Part shown: positions 26,891 through 35,939 of the stretch, in pieces
Numbering within the stretch: the stretch's first letter is position 1
Layout: each line of letters opens with the position of its first letter
Source: Bacteroidota bacterium
GTDB lineage: Bacteria; Bacteroidota; Ignavibacteria; Ignavibacteriales; Ignavibacteriaceae
NCBI GenBank assembly: GCA_021815405.1
Contig: JAKAGV010000024.1
Coordinates: forward strand, 1-42,174
Direction: 5' to 3'
DNA: 42,174 nt
The notes under the pieces: generated by a model
Database searches by the model: none
Seen by the model: the letters and a program-made list of their open reading frames with translations, nothing else
What the model was told of the DNA's origin: nothing
Program-made: the position numbers and the translations under genes

Positions 26891-28228
26891 ATGAAAAGAA
26901 ACCTATTTGTTTTGTTTATTGTACTTTTGTTAATAAATACTCAAAGTATTCTACCCCAAAATAGTACTAGTTCTATTGATAATATTCCAGAATTCTTGCC
27001 ACAAAAGAAAAATTCATTTATAGAAGAAGACAAAAAACCGTCCGGTTTCAGCATTAGAGGGATTAAGGGATGGTCATGGACTCCAGAACAATATCTTAAA
27101 GAAATTCCTATCCTTGCAAAATACAAGATGAACTTTTTAATGGAAGGTTATATATCCATGTTCAGTCAACCACTAGTTGCCAATTCTAATATTAAATGGA
27201 ATAATGAATGGTGGCTGCCAATACCTCAAGCTAAGAAGAAAGCATATGAAAAAGTGTTTGAGAAATGCCGCAAGTATGGAATTACATTTTGTTTTTCACT
27301 TAATCCGCAGCTTTTCTCACCAAGACCATTAAAGCTTACGAGCAATAAGGATTTTGACAATATTTGGGAAAAATATAGCTGGGCACAGAAAAACGGAGTA
27401 AGATGTTTTTGCGTTGCTCTTGATGATGTTTCGGGAGTAAAGATTAGCGGTAAACTGCAATCGGAATTTGTAAATAGATTATTAACACGCTTAAGGAAAA
27501 AAGATCCGGGTGCACAAATGATATTCTGTCCTACATATTACTACGGAGACGGGACATCAGCAAAGCATAAACCTTACCTGGAACAATTAGCCAAATATCT
27601 TGATCCCAGCGTATATGTATTCTGGACAGGTCCTGAAGTTGTATCTCCCACTATAACTGTTAACGATGCGGAAATATTCAAAAATATAGTAAAGCATAGA
27701 GTGTTTCTTTGGGACAACTATCCAGTGAATGACGGACATGTGACCTTACACCTTGCACCGGTTACGGGAAGGGATAGAAATCTTTTCAAAGTAATCGACG
27801 GATATATGTCCAATCCATTTTTTCCTGAAGATGAAATGAACCGGATACCCCTATTTACTATTGCTTCTTATACTTACGATCCGCAGGATTACAATCCTGA
27901 AAAATCTATCGGTCAGGCAATCATTCATCAGACTAATAATAAAGCCCAACAACAGGTGCTGTTAAAACTAGTGCAGTTATTTTCCAGCAAAATAGAAAGC
28001 ACTGCGTTTAATTCTGTTATTAATGATTTTCAACAGATAACCGATATATCTTATTCACGATATCTTGCGGATTTGTATATAAAATACTTAAAAGAAGTAC
28101 AGAAAGAGTTAATTGAAAGATTTCCTAATAAATATAATAATACTAAGATAATGTTTTCAAAAACAATTAAGACTGTTGAAAATGATTATCGCAATAAATA
28201 CGGTGCAGCTTTTGCATTGTTTCATTAA
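26891..28228 (+). CDS. GH84-type beta-N-acetylglucosaminidase (secreted)
   Basis: A 445-residue exported protein with the order of motifs of the GH84 catalytic domain. These are WSWTPEQYLKEI (61-72), ITFCFSLNPQL (131-141), the adjacent catalytic aspartates D178-D179 in FCVALDDVSG, and FCPTYYYGDGTS (212-223). VFWTGPEVVSPTIT (243-256), FLWDNYPVNDG (272-282), LAPVTGRDRNL (288-298) and the following NPFFPEDEMNRIPLFTI stretch complete the set. GH84 uses substrate-assisted catalysis through the 2-acetamido group, and the first Asp of the pair polarises it. The usual N-terminal GH20b-like domain is missing: only about 50 residues precede the barrel. It implies that the target glycan or glycoprotein carries beta-linked GlcNAc-type residues. 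It lies 39 bases downstream of paralog D, probably in one transcript. Confidence 0.85.
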   Translation: MKRNLFVLFIVLLLINTQSILPQNSTSSIDNIPEFLPQKKNSFIEEDKKPSGFSIRGIKGWSWTPEQYLKEIPILAKYKMNFLMEGYISMFSQPLVANSNIKWNNEWWLPIPQAKKKAYEKVFEKCRKYGITFCFSLNPQLFSPRPLKLTSNKDFDNIWEKYSWAQKNGVRCFCVALDDVSGVKISGKLQSEFVNRLLTRLRKKDPGAQMIFCPTYYYGDGTSAKHKPYLEQLAKYLDPSVYVFWTGPEVVSPTITVNDAEIFKNIVKHRVFLWDNYPVNDGHVTLHLAPVTGRDRNLFKVIDGYMSNPFFPEDEMNRIPLFTIASYTYDPQDYNPEKSIGQAIIHQTNNKAQQQVLLKLVQLFSSKIESTAFNSVINDFQQITDISYSRYLADLYIKYLKEVQKELIERFPNKYNNTKIMFSKTIKTVENDYRNKYGAAFALFH

Positions 28229-28370
28229 TGAAAATTATAAAATTTATAGAATCTGATATTCAATGGAATATTAAAAGTTTTAGATCAGCCTGGTCTATAA
28301 AACATTTTAAAGTTGTTACAGAAATACATATCTAATAAAAAATATTGATTTCCCTTTATAGAGTAGATTC

Positions 28371-29639
28371 ATGAATAAAACTACTTTAACAAAAAAAATA
28401 ATGAAACCAATACTTGCTGTTGTCGGTCCTGCCGCAGTAATGACAGCTGGCGTAATGGGTTCAGGTTCCACAACTTCATTGATTCTTTCCGGGACATATT
28501 TTGGTTATAGTTTACTTTGGGTGGCAGTTTATACAATTCCGATTTTAGTAATCATTCAGGATTCGGCTTCTCGAATCGGTGTAATGTCTGGGAATAAAGG
28601 AATGTTTACAATTATGGACGAACAAATTCATCCTTTATTAAAATGGTTTTTTTTATTTCCGATTATCATCCTTGCATTTGTAGCAAACATGGGGCAAACA
28701 AAGGTAATGGTATCATCAGTTCTTACAATATTAGGGGCTTATAATCCTGTTTATGGGATAATAATACTTACTACCGTTGTAGTTGTAATTGGTGTATGGC
28801 TTACGGTAATTTTCGGAGGTTATAAAAGAATCGAAAAAATTATGACTGGCGTACTTTTTTTTATGGCTTTAGCGTTCTTGCTTGTAAGTCTAAAAGGATT
28901 TGAAAAACCGTTAGAGATATTGAAAGGTTTGGTTCCTAATATACCGCCAAATGACGGCGGACGGAATTCACTTCAGTTTATTTCTGCTATAACCGGCGCT
29001 TCAATTGCGATTACAGCTATATTAGCTTTCCCATACTTTACTGCGGAAGGGGGATATAAAAAACAGGATGTGTCAGCTAATTTCAAGAAAGCAGTTTTAA
29101 CCTTCGGATTGATACGCGGTATATGGTGCATAGCTGCTTTGGTAGCAGGTGCATCGGTTTTATTCGTACTTTCAAATCATTTAAAAATAGAAAACATAAG
29201 TCAGGCAGGACAAATTCTCGGTCCGATTTTAGGAAATTGGGGAGTTGTAATTTTTTCACTCGGATTATTCGGTTCAGCATACGCAACGTTTATTGTTGTA
29301 GCGCAGCTGCTTACTTACTTTACACTGGACGCATTCAAAAAGGATTGGCGATTTGATATAAAGAACAAAAGATTTATAGTACTCTTCTCGATTTTTTTAT
29401 TTCTGCCGGGACTAACATCATTTTTATGGAACATACCGGCTTTACTTTCGATAGTCGCGGCAATGATGTTAAGCGTATTCGGAACGCCGATTACAATTAT
29501 TATAGTTATTTATCTTATGAATAAAAAAAACTTCATCGGAGAAAACAAAGCAAGTATAGCACGCAATACAATCTTAGCTGTAGGATTTATATTAACCTTC
29601 ATGCTTGCTTATTACCAGATTGTTCAATTCATAAAATAA
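28371..29639 (+). CDS. NRAMP-like transporter lacking the canonical metal-binding motifs
   Basis: A 422-residue inner-membrane protein with about 11 hydrophobic segments, fitting the NRAMP branch of the LeuT/APC fold. TM1 keeps GP19-20 and the glycine-rich unwound region. Where metal-transporting NRAMPs have DPGN, it reads MGSGS (29-33). The TM6 motif, normally MPH, is TAILAFPYF (215-223), and the following AEGGYKKQD loop takes the place of the usual one. Without the Asp, Asn and Met ligands, transition-metal transport is unlikely. Its place between a GH84 and a lyase suggests transport of a glycan product or an organic anion. That is inference: I see a family resemblance and the missing motifs, not a substrate. 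Confidence 0.75.
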   Translation: MNKTTLTKKIMKPILAVVGPAAVMTAGVMGSGSTTSLILSGTYFGYSLLWVAVYTIPILVIIQDSASRIGVMSGNKGMFTIMDEQIHPLLKWFFLFPIIILAFVANMGQTKVMVSSVLTILGAYNPVYGIIILTTVVVVIGVWLTVIFGGYKRIEKIMTGVLFFMALAFLLVSLKGFEKPLEILKGLVPNIPPNDGGRNSLQFISAITGASIAITAILAFPYFTAEGGYKKQDVSANFKKAVLTFGLIRGIWCIAALVAGASVLFVLSNHLKIENISQAGQILGPILGNWGVVIFSLGLFGSAYATFIVVAQLLTYFTLDAFKKDWRFDIKNKRFIVLFSIFLFLPGLTSFLWNIPALLSIVAAMMLSVFGTPITIIIVIYLMNKKNFIGENKASIARNTILAVGFILTFMLAYYQIVQFIK

Positions 29640-29681
29640 TAAACTTCTTGAACAGACAGTAATTTAATAAGAAAGATTTCC

Positions 29682-30746
29682 ATGAAATCAATTTTATGGT
29701 TTGTACTAAATATTACTTTAGCCTTCAGCCTCATATTTTCATCTTTAAATTATGCTAAATATAATAATTCTAGTTTGAAAGGAAAAGCTTCGTCCTTAGC
29801 GGTTGAAAACGATTCTTCATTAAGTAAGCTCACGGTGAAGAAATACAATTATTCTAATCTGAATGAAATTAGAAGACAGAATGAAGAATATATTTCGAAA
29901 ATGCTTCGTGAAAGAAAATTTTTCCCTTTGGGGAAAAGAATAGTGGTAGCATACGCTGGAATGCATTACGATGCGCAAAAAAGACCGAAGATAAAAGAAA
30001 TGATTTCCAGGCTAAAAGATCTTGGAGTAAATTGTTACAGCTATTTGATAGATAGCTCTCCAACCGAAGACCTGGCTAAACTGCCTGAGTTTTGCAGCCT
30101 CGCTTCAAAAGCCGGAATTGAAGTTTGGGTTGTACTAGTTCCTCCGACTGAAGAACCAGGGCAAAAAGGAATGCCGGATAATTTAAGATATCCGCCGTAC
30201 GGTCTTAATTATGTGAAGTGGGCAAAACAAATTTCGGAAATTTCAAAAGAGCATAAAAATTTGAGGCTGTTAATGATAGATGACTTCGCTTATAATCTTA
30301 AAAAATTTAGCTTGTCTTATACAAAAGAAATTTATCATGCGCTGAAATCTAATAACAGGAATATTCTTTTCGGAATTACTTGTTATGAAAATCAATTAGG
30401 AAAGAGCAAATTCGATCTCAACAGCTATAAACCCTATATTGAAGCAGTTGAATGGGGTTATCAATCTAATTCCAAATTTGATACCGATTACGGCATAAGC
30501 GCAAAAAGTCTATCCTATAATATTCAAGATTTTAGGAAAGCATTCCCAAATAACTTACTGATTCCATGCATATACTTCAATCCTAATTCTTCATGGAAGA
30601 GAGAACCGACGGCTGACTATCTTAAGGACTGCATATCAATTGCTTACAAAGAAGCCGGTATTGCTTTTATATATTGTACACCGGATATAGGTACAGAAAA
30701 TTATAAAATAGTCAAAAATTTTTGCAGAGAAAAATTAATTAGATAA
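29682..30746 (+). CDS. Secreted TIM-barrel-like protein with IDDF motif, distant relative of paralogs A-D
   Basis: A 354-residue exported protein, unrecognised. After a signal sequence and a linker rich in Ser and Asn (about 25-75), the barrel-like domain shows strand/helix alternation: KRIVVAYAGMHYD (85-97), DLGVNCYSYLID (113-124), IEVWVVLVPPTEEP (146-159) and LRLLMIDDFAYN (194-205) with D200-D201. A late strand carries GIAFIYCTPDIG. The IDDF position, the 'YL.D.I..AYK' helix and the final strand parallel the four copies above, though identity is low and it has neither the regulatory-like domain nor a T9SS tail. It may be a minimal, diverged member or an unrelated barrel with a convergent motif. 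The lyase gene follows 33 bases later. Confidence 0.65.
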   Translation: MKSILWFVLNITLAFSLIFSSLNYAKYNNSSLKGKASSLAVENDSSLSKLTVKKYNYSNLNEIRRQNEEYISKMLRERKFFPLGKRIVVAYAGMHYDAQKRPKIKEMISRLKDLGVNCYSYLIDSSPTEDLAKLPEFCSLASKAGIEVWVVLVPPTEEPGQKGMPDNLRYPPYGLNYVKWAKQISEISKEHKNLRLLMIDDFAYNLKKFSLSYTKEIYHALKSNNRNILFGITCYENQLGKSKFDLNSYKPYIEAVEWGYQSNSKFDTDYGISAKSLSYNIQDFRKAFPNNLLIPCIYFNPNSSWKREPTADYLKDCISIAYKEAGIAFIYCTPDIGTENYKIVKNFCREKLIR

Positions 30747-30779
30747 GAACAAAATTTGTTCAGCTAAACAGAAAACCTG

Positions 30780-33700
30780 ATGAAAGTAAAAATATTTACC
30801 GCCGTTATATTAATCGTAGCCTTGCAGTGCGGCTTTATCTATAGTGTTTCAATAACTGGTTCAAAATTATTTGATAATTCTGTAGTTACCGAAAAAGTTG
30901 ATTACAAACAGGATTTTAGTGGAGGCTCTGTAAGCGGATGGGAATCATATCCGCCCTTTCAGGATACCGGATTTGATCCTTATTTTTATTGTACAAGAGT
31001 CGATGCACCGAACGGCAATAAATATGCGCTTATGTTCGAATACCATCCCACATTCAAAACAGAACATGAGATGGGTTTTATAAAAAAGTTGTCTCTTGTA
31101 GCAGACGATAATTCAAAAGTATCTTTCTATTATAAAGCGGACGGATACGGTTATTTTAAGGGGATGAAAATAGTTTTGTACGGAACCAATGGTAAGCGAT
31201 ATTCTTATAAAACATCAATTAACGACAACAGGAGATGGATTTTTATTGATGTCCCTGTTAAAAATTTTAAGAATTCTGGCGAATCTATAAAATCTGGAAT
31301 TGGAATCAGCGGGTTCTCAATGGTTACTTATATTCCCAAAACAAATCCTGATATTAATTATAGATTATATTTTACAGATTTAACTATTGCGGCAATGCAG
31401 GCAGTAAAATTTAAAATACTAAAACCTGCCACTGATTACCTTGAAAATATAGATTTGATTGTACCGCTTCATCATTATCATGCCGGACAAAAGTTTAATC
31501 TTTCTGCAAAATTACCTTGGACAGTAAAGTTAAAATCCGCTGATGTAAGTTTGAGTAATCCGGATGGAAAAATTATTTTGCAAAATGTTTCGTTGGAATT
31601 GAATTCGTCCACTAATATTTGGGGTAAGGATAATATTTATGATTTTTCCAAAGATGATATTCCAGGGCAATGGTGCGTTGAAATTAATGGTATGGACGAC
31701 AGCGGAAAAAAGGTTGAAACAAAATTTAACATTTGGTTGATGCGGAAAAATATACCACATCCAAGGTTGTTCTTTACCGATAAACAAATTAATGAATGCA
31801 AAGAAAAAATTAAGAGCAAGCATTGGAAAAGCTGGTGGGACTCATTAATTAATAAAGCAACTGATTTAAGGAATACATCCAATGTAGGTTCTATAAAAAT
31901 TCCTAAGAAGAAATCCGGTTTAAGAAATGTTTCTCAGACAAAATTAAGTTTGGAATCACTTTCAAAAGTTAATATTTGTAAGTTTGATTCTGTTCATTTA
32001 TTGCCAACCATAAGCCACTATTTTGATATAATGCAGCCAGCTGAAAAAATTTTGCAGGACAATGCTTTGATTTATGCAATAACAGGAGATACTGCTGCAG
32101 GCAACTATGCTAAAAAAGCATTGTTAATAATATCGGGCTGGAAAACCTGGACGCATCCTTGGTTTACTGCAAGACACAGAGAAACATATTATCCTATAGG
32201 TGAACTAGGAGTCCGTGCAGCATTTTGTTACGATGTTGTTTATCCATTAATGACTAAAGAAGAAAGGGATAAAGTAAGCGAAGGACTGCTTAAAAATTGT
32301 ATTATTCCTGCATATGATGAATATGTTTTGCAGGATAGAGTTCCCTCGGCAACAAGTAATTGGGTAAGTAACACAGTTAGCGGAGGGCTTAGTTGTGCTC
32401 TTGCAATTTACTGCGATGATCCGAAGCTAGGGAGTCTTGAGCCTTATATTTCCGGATTATTAAAGAAGCTAGAAATAAATATTAATAACACTCTGGATAC
32501 TGCAGGTGCATGGGGAGAAGGAATTAACTATCAAGCCTTTGCTTATTCAAATACACTGCCGACTATTTCGGCAATTAAAAATGTTTTAAACCTGAATTTG
32601 GCAAGCAAAAGCTTATTAGGGTCTTATAAATATTTTCTGTATAATTTTTCCAATCCTGATATTCTTGATGTTGGAGATAGTCATACACAATTATCTACAT
32701 TATCGGAATATGCCTGGCTTTCCTCGTATTCGCATAATCCGGTATTCCAATGGCTTTATATGAAAAGCCCGAGGAACGAAATTTTTGATTTTATGTTTGG
32801 AAGTGATAAGGGTAAAGTAACCCCTCCGACTTCACTTCCAACATCCATACAATTTCCTGAACTAGGCGCTGTTGTTTTTAGATCTGGCTGGTCACCAGAT
32901 GATATAGTAATGAATTTTAGATCAGGTCCATTTTATAATCACCAGCATTTTGACCAGGGAAGCTTTCAGATAAATGCCTTCGGTCAATCATTATTAACCG
33001 AAGCCGGATGGGCTAATTATTATACAAATCCGTATTATCGCAGTTATTATATTCAGCCTATAGGGCACAACACGCTTCTTCTTGATGAGGATGGCGGTTC
33101 TCAAAGAAGCGGTGACTTCCTTCATTTTATAAAAGCTGCGGATAAGCATGCCAGGCTGAAAGATTTTATTACAACTAACTTCTATTCATCGGCTACGGGC
33201 AAATTAGCCGATATATACCGTGGTAAGCTTAGTCTGTTCGAAAGAAATATAATATTTGTGAATAAAAAATATTTCGTTGTTTATGACAGAATAAAATCCT
33301 CCAAAGACCCGCATAGTTACGATTTACTTTTCCATTTTGCAAATTCTAAAGAAGCTAAATTAGAAAATAATAACACATTTACTTTTTCAACGGATAAAGC
33401 ATCTCTTTATTCACAGGTAATTTTTCCTGAAAACATAAAAATGAAAATAGTTGATAGACCCGTAAAGTTTGGTGACCCAATAACAATGCCCGGATATGTT
33501 CAGGTTAGCAATTCTAAAAAAAGTATGGAAGAAAACTTTTTAACAGTTCTTTATCCAGTTAAAGGCGATGGAAGTGTGTTAAATTTATCTGGTGATATTA
33601 CAAAACTAAATGGAAATAATTATATCGGTATAAAAGTGAATGAAAATAATCAAATTGATGAGCTCCTCTTCAGCACTACCGCAACAAAATCTGGAAATAA

Positions 33701-34052
33701 AAATATCAAAGCTGGAAAACTCGAAGCTGACGCACGTGTTGCGGAAGTTAGCATAAAGGATAATAAATTATTGAATTTTGCAGGACAGGAAGCTATAAAC
33801 TTTAATTACGGCGGGACAAAATATATAGAAACAAATTTACCGGTAACATTTGCGGTAAAAATGAAAACAAAATCAGATAGATGGGAATTTAGCTCTCATA
33901 AAAATTTCAGCGCTAAAATAAATTTAACTTCGCAGCCTGAAAAAATCATATTAAACGGAAAAGAACCCCTCAAAAGCCGGTATCATATTGAAAATAGTAA
34001 ATTGAGTATTTCTATTTCAAAAGGAAATAATTTACTTGAAATAGAATATTAA
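30780..34052 (+). CDS. Heparinase II/III-family polysaccharide lyase-like protein
   Basis: A 1090-residue secreted protein. An N-terminal beta-rich segment (about 40-320) may bind carbohydrate. PHPRLFFTDKQINECKEKIK (327-346) introduces the alpha/alpha toroid, which contains NWVSNTVSGG (527-536) and GAWGEGINYQAFAYS (576-590) with candidate catalytic Y584. The heparinase II/III beta-sandwich follows, with NHQHFDQGSFQINAFG (720-735; H721, H723) and QPIGHNTLLLDEDG (759-772; H763). These are the family's metal and catalytic positions. It would cleave uronic-acid-containing chains by beta-elimination, giving unsaturated ends that suit the KduD-like enzyme nearby. Heparan, hyaluronan-like, alginate or another uronan cannot be distinguished. 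No sulfatase is encoded here, favouring an unsulfated substrate. Confidence 0.85.
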   Translation: MKVKIFTAVILIVALQCGFIYSVSITGSKLFDNSVVTEKVDYKQDFSGGSVSGWESYPPFQDTGFDPYFYCTRVDAPNGNKYALMFEYHPTFKTEHEMGFIKKLSLVADDNSKVSFYYKADGYGYFKGMKIVLYGTNGKRYSYKTSINDNRRWIFIDVPVKNFKNSGESIKSGIGISGFSMVTYIPKTNPDINYRLYFTDLTIAAMQAVKFKILKPATDYLENIDLIVPLHHYHAGQKFNLSAKLPWTVKLKSADVSLSNPDGKIILQNVSLELNSSTNIWGKDNIYDFSKDDIPGQWCVEINGMDDSGKKVETKFNIWLMRKNIPHPRLFFTDKQINECKEKIKSKHWKSWWDSLINKATDLRNTSNVGSIKIPKKKSGLRNVSQTKLSLESLSKVNICKFDSVHLLPTISHYFDIMQPAEKILQDNALIYAITGDTAAGNYAKKALLIISGWKTWTHPWFTARHRETYYPIGELGVRAAFCYDVVYPLMTKEERDKVSEGLLKNCIIPAYDEYVLQDRVPSATSNWVSNTVSGGLSCALAIYCDDPKLGSLEPYISGLLKKLEININNTLDTAGAWGEGINYQAFAYSNTLPTISAIKNVLNLNLASKSLLGSYKYFLYNFSNPDILDVGDSHTQLSTLSEYAWLSSYSHNPVFQWLYMKSPRNEIFDFMFGSDKGKVTPPTSLPTSIQFPELGAVVFRSGWSPDDIVMNFRSGPFYNHQHFDQGSFQINAFGQSLLTEAGWANYYTNPYYRSYYIQPIGHNTLLLDEDGGSQRSGDFLHFIKAADKHARLKDFITTNFYSSATGKLADIYRGKLSLFERNIIFVNKKYFVVYDRIKSSKDPHSYDLLFHFANSKEAKLENNNTFTFSTDKASLYSQVIFPENIKMKIVDRPVKFGDPITMPGYVQVSNSKKSMEENFLTVLYPVKGDGSVLNLSGDITKLNGNNYIGIKVNENNQIDELLFSTTATKSGNKNIKAGKLEADARVAEVSIKDNKLLNFAGQEAINFNYGGTKYIETNLPVTFAVKMKTKSDRWEFSSHKNFSAKINLTSQPEKIILNGKEPLKSRYHIENSKLSISISKGNNLLEIEY

Positions 34053-34152
34053 ATACACTTATTAATAACTTTCACTTTTGTATTGAATGAAAGCGTTAAT
34101 GTTAAAATTAGAACGGTAAATTTTATAACAGTAAAAAATTGCAGGTTTAAAA

Positions 34153-35184
34153 ATGGATAAAATACGTTTTGGAATAATCGGGCTTGGAATAATGGGACAG
34201 AATTACCTTGAAATATATAAATCCCAGAATCCTATGACTCATGTATCCGCAGTAGCAAACCATTCTGAAAACATATTAAAAAGTGTTTCGAATAAATTCG
34301 GAATTGCTGAAGCGGACAGGTATACTGATTACAAAAAAATTCTTGATAGAAAAGACATAAATGCCATTGTAGTTGCTACTCCTGATTTTGCTCATACACA
34401 AATAGTAATTGATGCACTTTCCGCGGGCAAACACGTTTTGGTAGAAAAACCGTTAACCATTTCTACTAAAGAAGCCGACCAAATTGTAGAAGCAGTTAAA
34501 AAAACTAATCTAAAACTTCAGGTAAATTATAACCATAGATGGCTATCTTCATATTATGAAGCAAAGATGCAGATCCAGAGCGGTGCAATCGGCAAACCCT
34601 TGGTTGCTTATGCAAGAAAAAATGATACGATTTATGTTGCGACCGGAATGCTTAAGTGGGCTTCGAAATCTAATCCTACATACTTTTTGAGTGCGCATGA
34701 TGTAGATCTTGTTAGATGGTTTTTTAACAGCGAGCCTATTGAAGCGAGGGCATACGGAGTTAAAGAAGTCATGGTGAAAAAAGGTATAGATACTTATGAT
34801 ATTATTCAGGGTCAGGTAAAATTCCAGAATGGCAGCATAGCTACATTTGAATCCGGCTGGATTTATCCGGATACATTTCCGACAATGACCGATTCGTTCG
34901 TTGAGGTAATAGGTGCAAACGGACATCTTCACCTTGACCGTAAATACGAATCTATTGAAGTCAGCACGGAGAAAGGATTTACTTATCCGAAAACTTTTCT
35001 GATAAAAAATATTTTCGGAAAAGTGCGAGGTGCGTTTGCAAACGCTCTCGATTCTTTTGCTGATTGCATTTTAAATAATACCGATCCGGTTGTAAGTGCA
35101 TTTGATGGAAGACAGGTTACGGCTGTTCTAGAAGCAATTGTAAAATCAGCTGACAACAACGGAGAGACAATAAAAATAAAATGA
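34153..35184 (+). CDS. Gfo/Idh/MocA family oxidoreductase (first of two)
   Basis: A 343-residue NAD(P)-dependent sugar dehydrogenase-type protein. The Rossmann loop is GIIGLGIMG (7-15), the EKP cofactor motif is at 98-100, and HDVD at 182-185 supplies the usual active-site histidine and aspartate. The C-terminal alpha/beta domain covers about 125-340. No signal peptide is visible. It overlaps the next gene by ATGA, so it is translationally coupled to the amidohydrolase-like genes. Family members oxidise or reduce a hydroxyl on sugars, inositols or sugar acids. Together with the following amidohydrolase-2 proteins, oxidation to a lactone followed by hydrolysis is a reasonable but unproven scheme. 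Confidence 0.92.
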   Translation: MDKIRFGIIGLGIMGQNYLEIYKSQNPMTHVSAVANHSENILKSVSNKFGIAEADRYTDYKKILDRKDINAIVVATPDFAHTQIVIDALSAGKHVLVEKPLTISTKEADQIVEAVKKTNLKLQVNYNHRWLSSYYEAKMQIQSGAIGKPLVAYARKNDTIYVATGMLKWASKSNPTYFLSAHDVDLVRWFFNSEPIEARAYGVKEVMVKKGIDTYDIIQGQVKFQNGSIATFESGWIYPDTFPTMTDSFVEVIGANGHLHLDRKYESIEVSTEKGFTYPKTFLIKNIFGKVRGAFANALDSFADCILNNTDPVVSAFDGRQVTAVLEAIVKSADNNGETIKIK

Positions 35185-35939
35185 GTAATATTAAAAGCGA
35201 TCTTACGTTTTTTGATTGCAATGTTTTTATAGGTCGACATCAAAATCCTTACATTGATTCTCCCTTTAATATTAGCATACTTGAAGATACTATGATAGCA
35301 TCCGGTCTGAGCGGAGGTCTCATTTATCATTCTGCTTCTTTCTTATATGATGCTTCTTACGGCAATAAAATATTACTTGATGAAGCAAAAGGTAAAACGG
35401 AATTTAAACTAGTATGGATTGCTTTACCAGAATATTGCACCCCGGAAACTAATGCAGAGAATTTTATTTCTCAGTTAAAAAAGAATAAAATATCGGCGGT
35501 AAAAATTTTTCCGCGGTATCATAATTTTAATGTTGTTACCGGTTCGCTTGATTTGCTGTTTAATTTCTTAAGCGAAGAAAAAATTCCGTTGCTCGCAGAC
35601 CAGGAAGAAATTTCCTGGGAGGAAATAGTTTATATCCTTAACAGATATAATGAAATGCCTTTCCTGCTTCAAAATACAGGTTATAGGATGGAACGTTATA
35701 TAATTCCTTTTTTCGATAAATATAAAAATTTTTATCTTGATATTTCTCGCTATCAAGCGCATGGTGGAATTGAATATCTTTGCGGACAATTCGGTTCAGA
35801 CCGTATTTTGTTCGGTAGCGGGATGCCGGTTTTTTCTGCTGAACCAATAATGATGATGATAAATTATGCGGATATTTCGCTGAAGGAAAAGCAAAACATT
35901 TCTTCTAATAATATAATAAGGCTGCTGGGAAATGAGTAA
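35181..35939 (+). CDS. Amidohydrolase-2-like protein with degenerate metal site
   Basis: A 252-residue TIM-barrel protein similar in size and layout to its downstream neighbour, but lacking the family's metal ligands. The first-strand HxH is replaced by FDCNVFIG (11-18). The fifth-strand His region reads PLLADQEE (136-143). The eighth-strand Asp is lost, since FGSDMP in the neighbour is FGSGMP here (211-216). It is therefore probably catalytically dead, or uses another mechanism, and may pair with the active homolog as a heteromer. It overlaps the preceding gene by 4 bases and the following one by 8, which implies tight co-expression and fixed stoichiometry. Confidence 0.75.
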   Translation: MSNIKSDLTFFDCNVFIGRHQNPYIDSPFNISILEDTMIASGLSGGLIYHSASFLYDASYGNKILLDEAKGKTEFKLVWIALPEYCTPETNAENFISQLKKNKISAVKIFPRYHNFNVVTGSLDLLFNFLSEEKIPLLADQEEISWEEIVYILNRYNEMPFLLQNTGYRMERYIIPFFDKYKNFYLDISRYQAHGGIEYLCGQFGSDRILFGSGMPVFSAEPIMMMINYADISLKEKQNISSNNIIRLLGNE

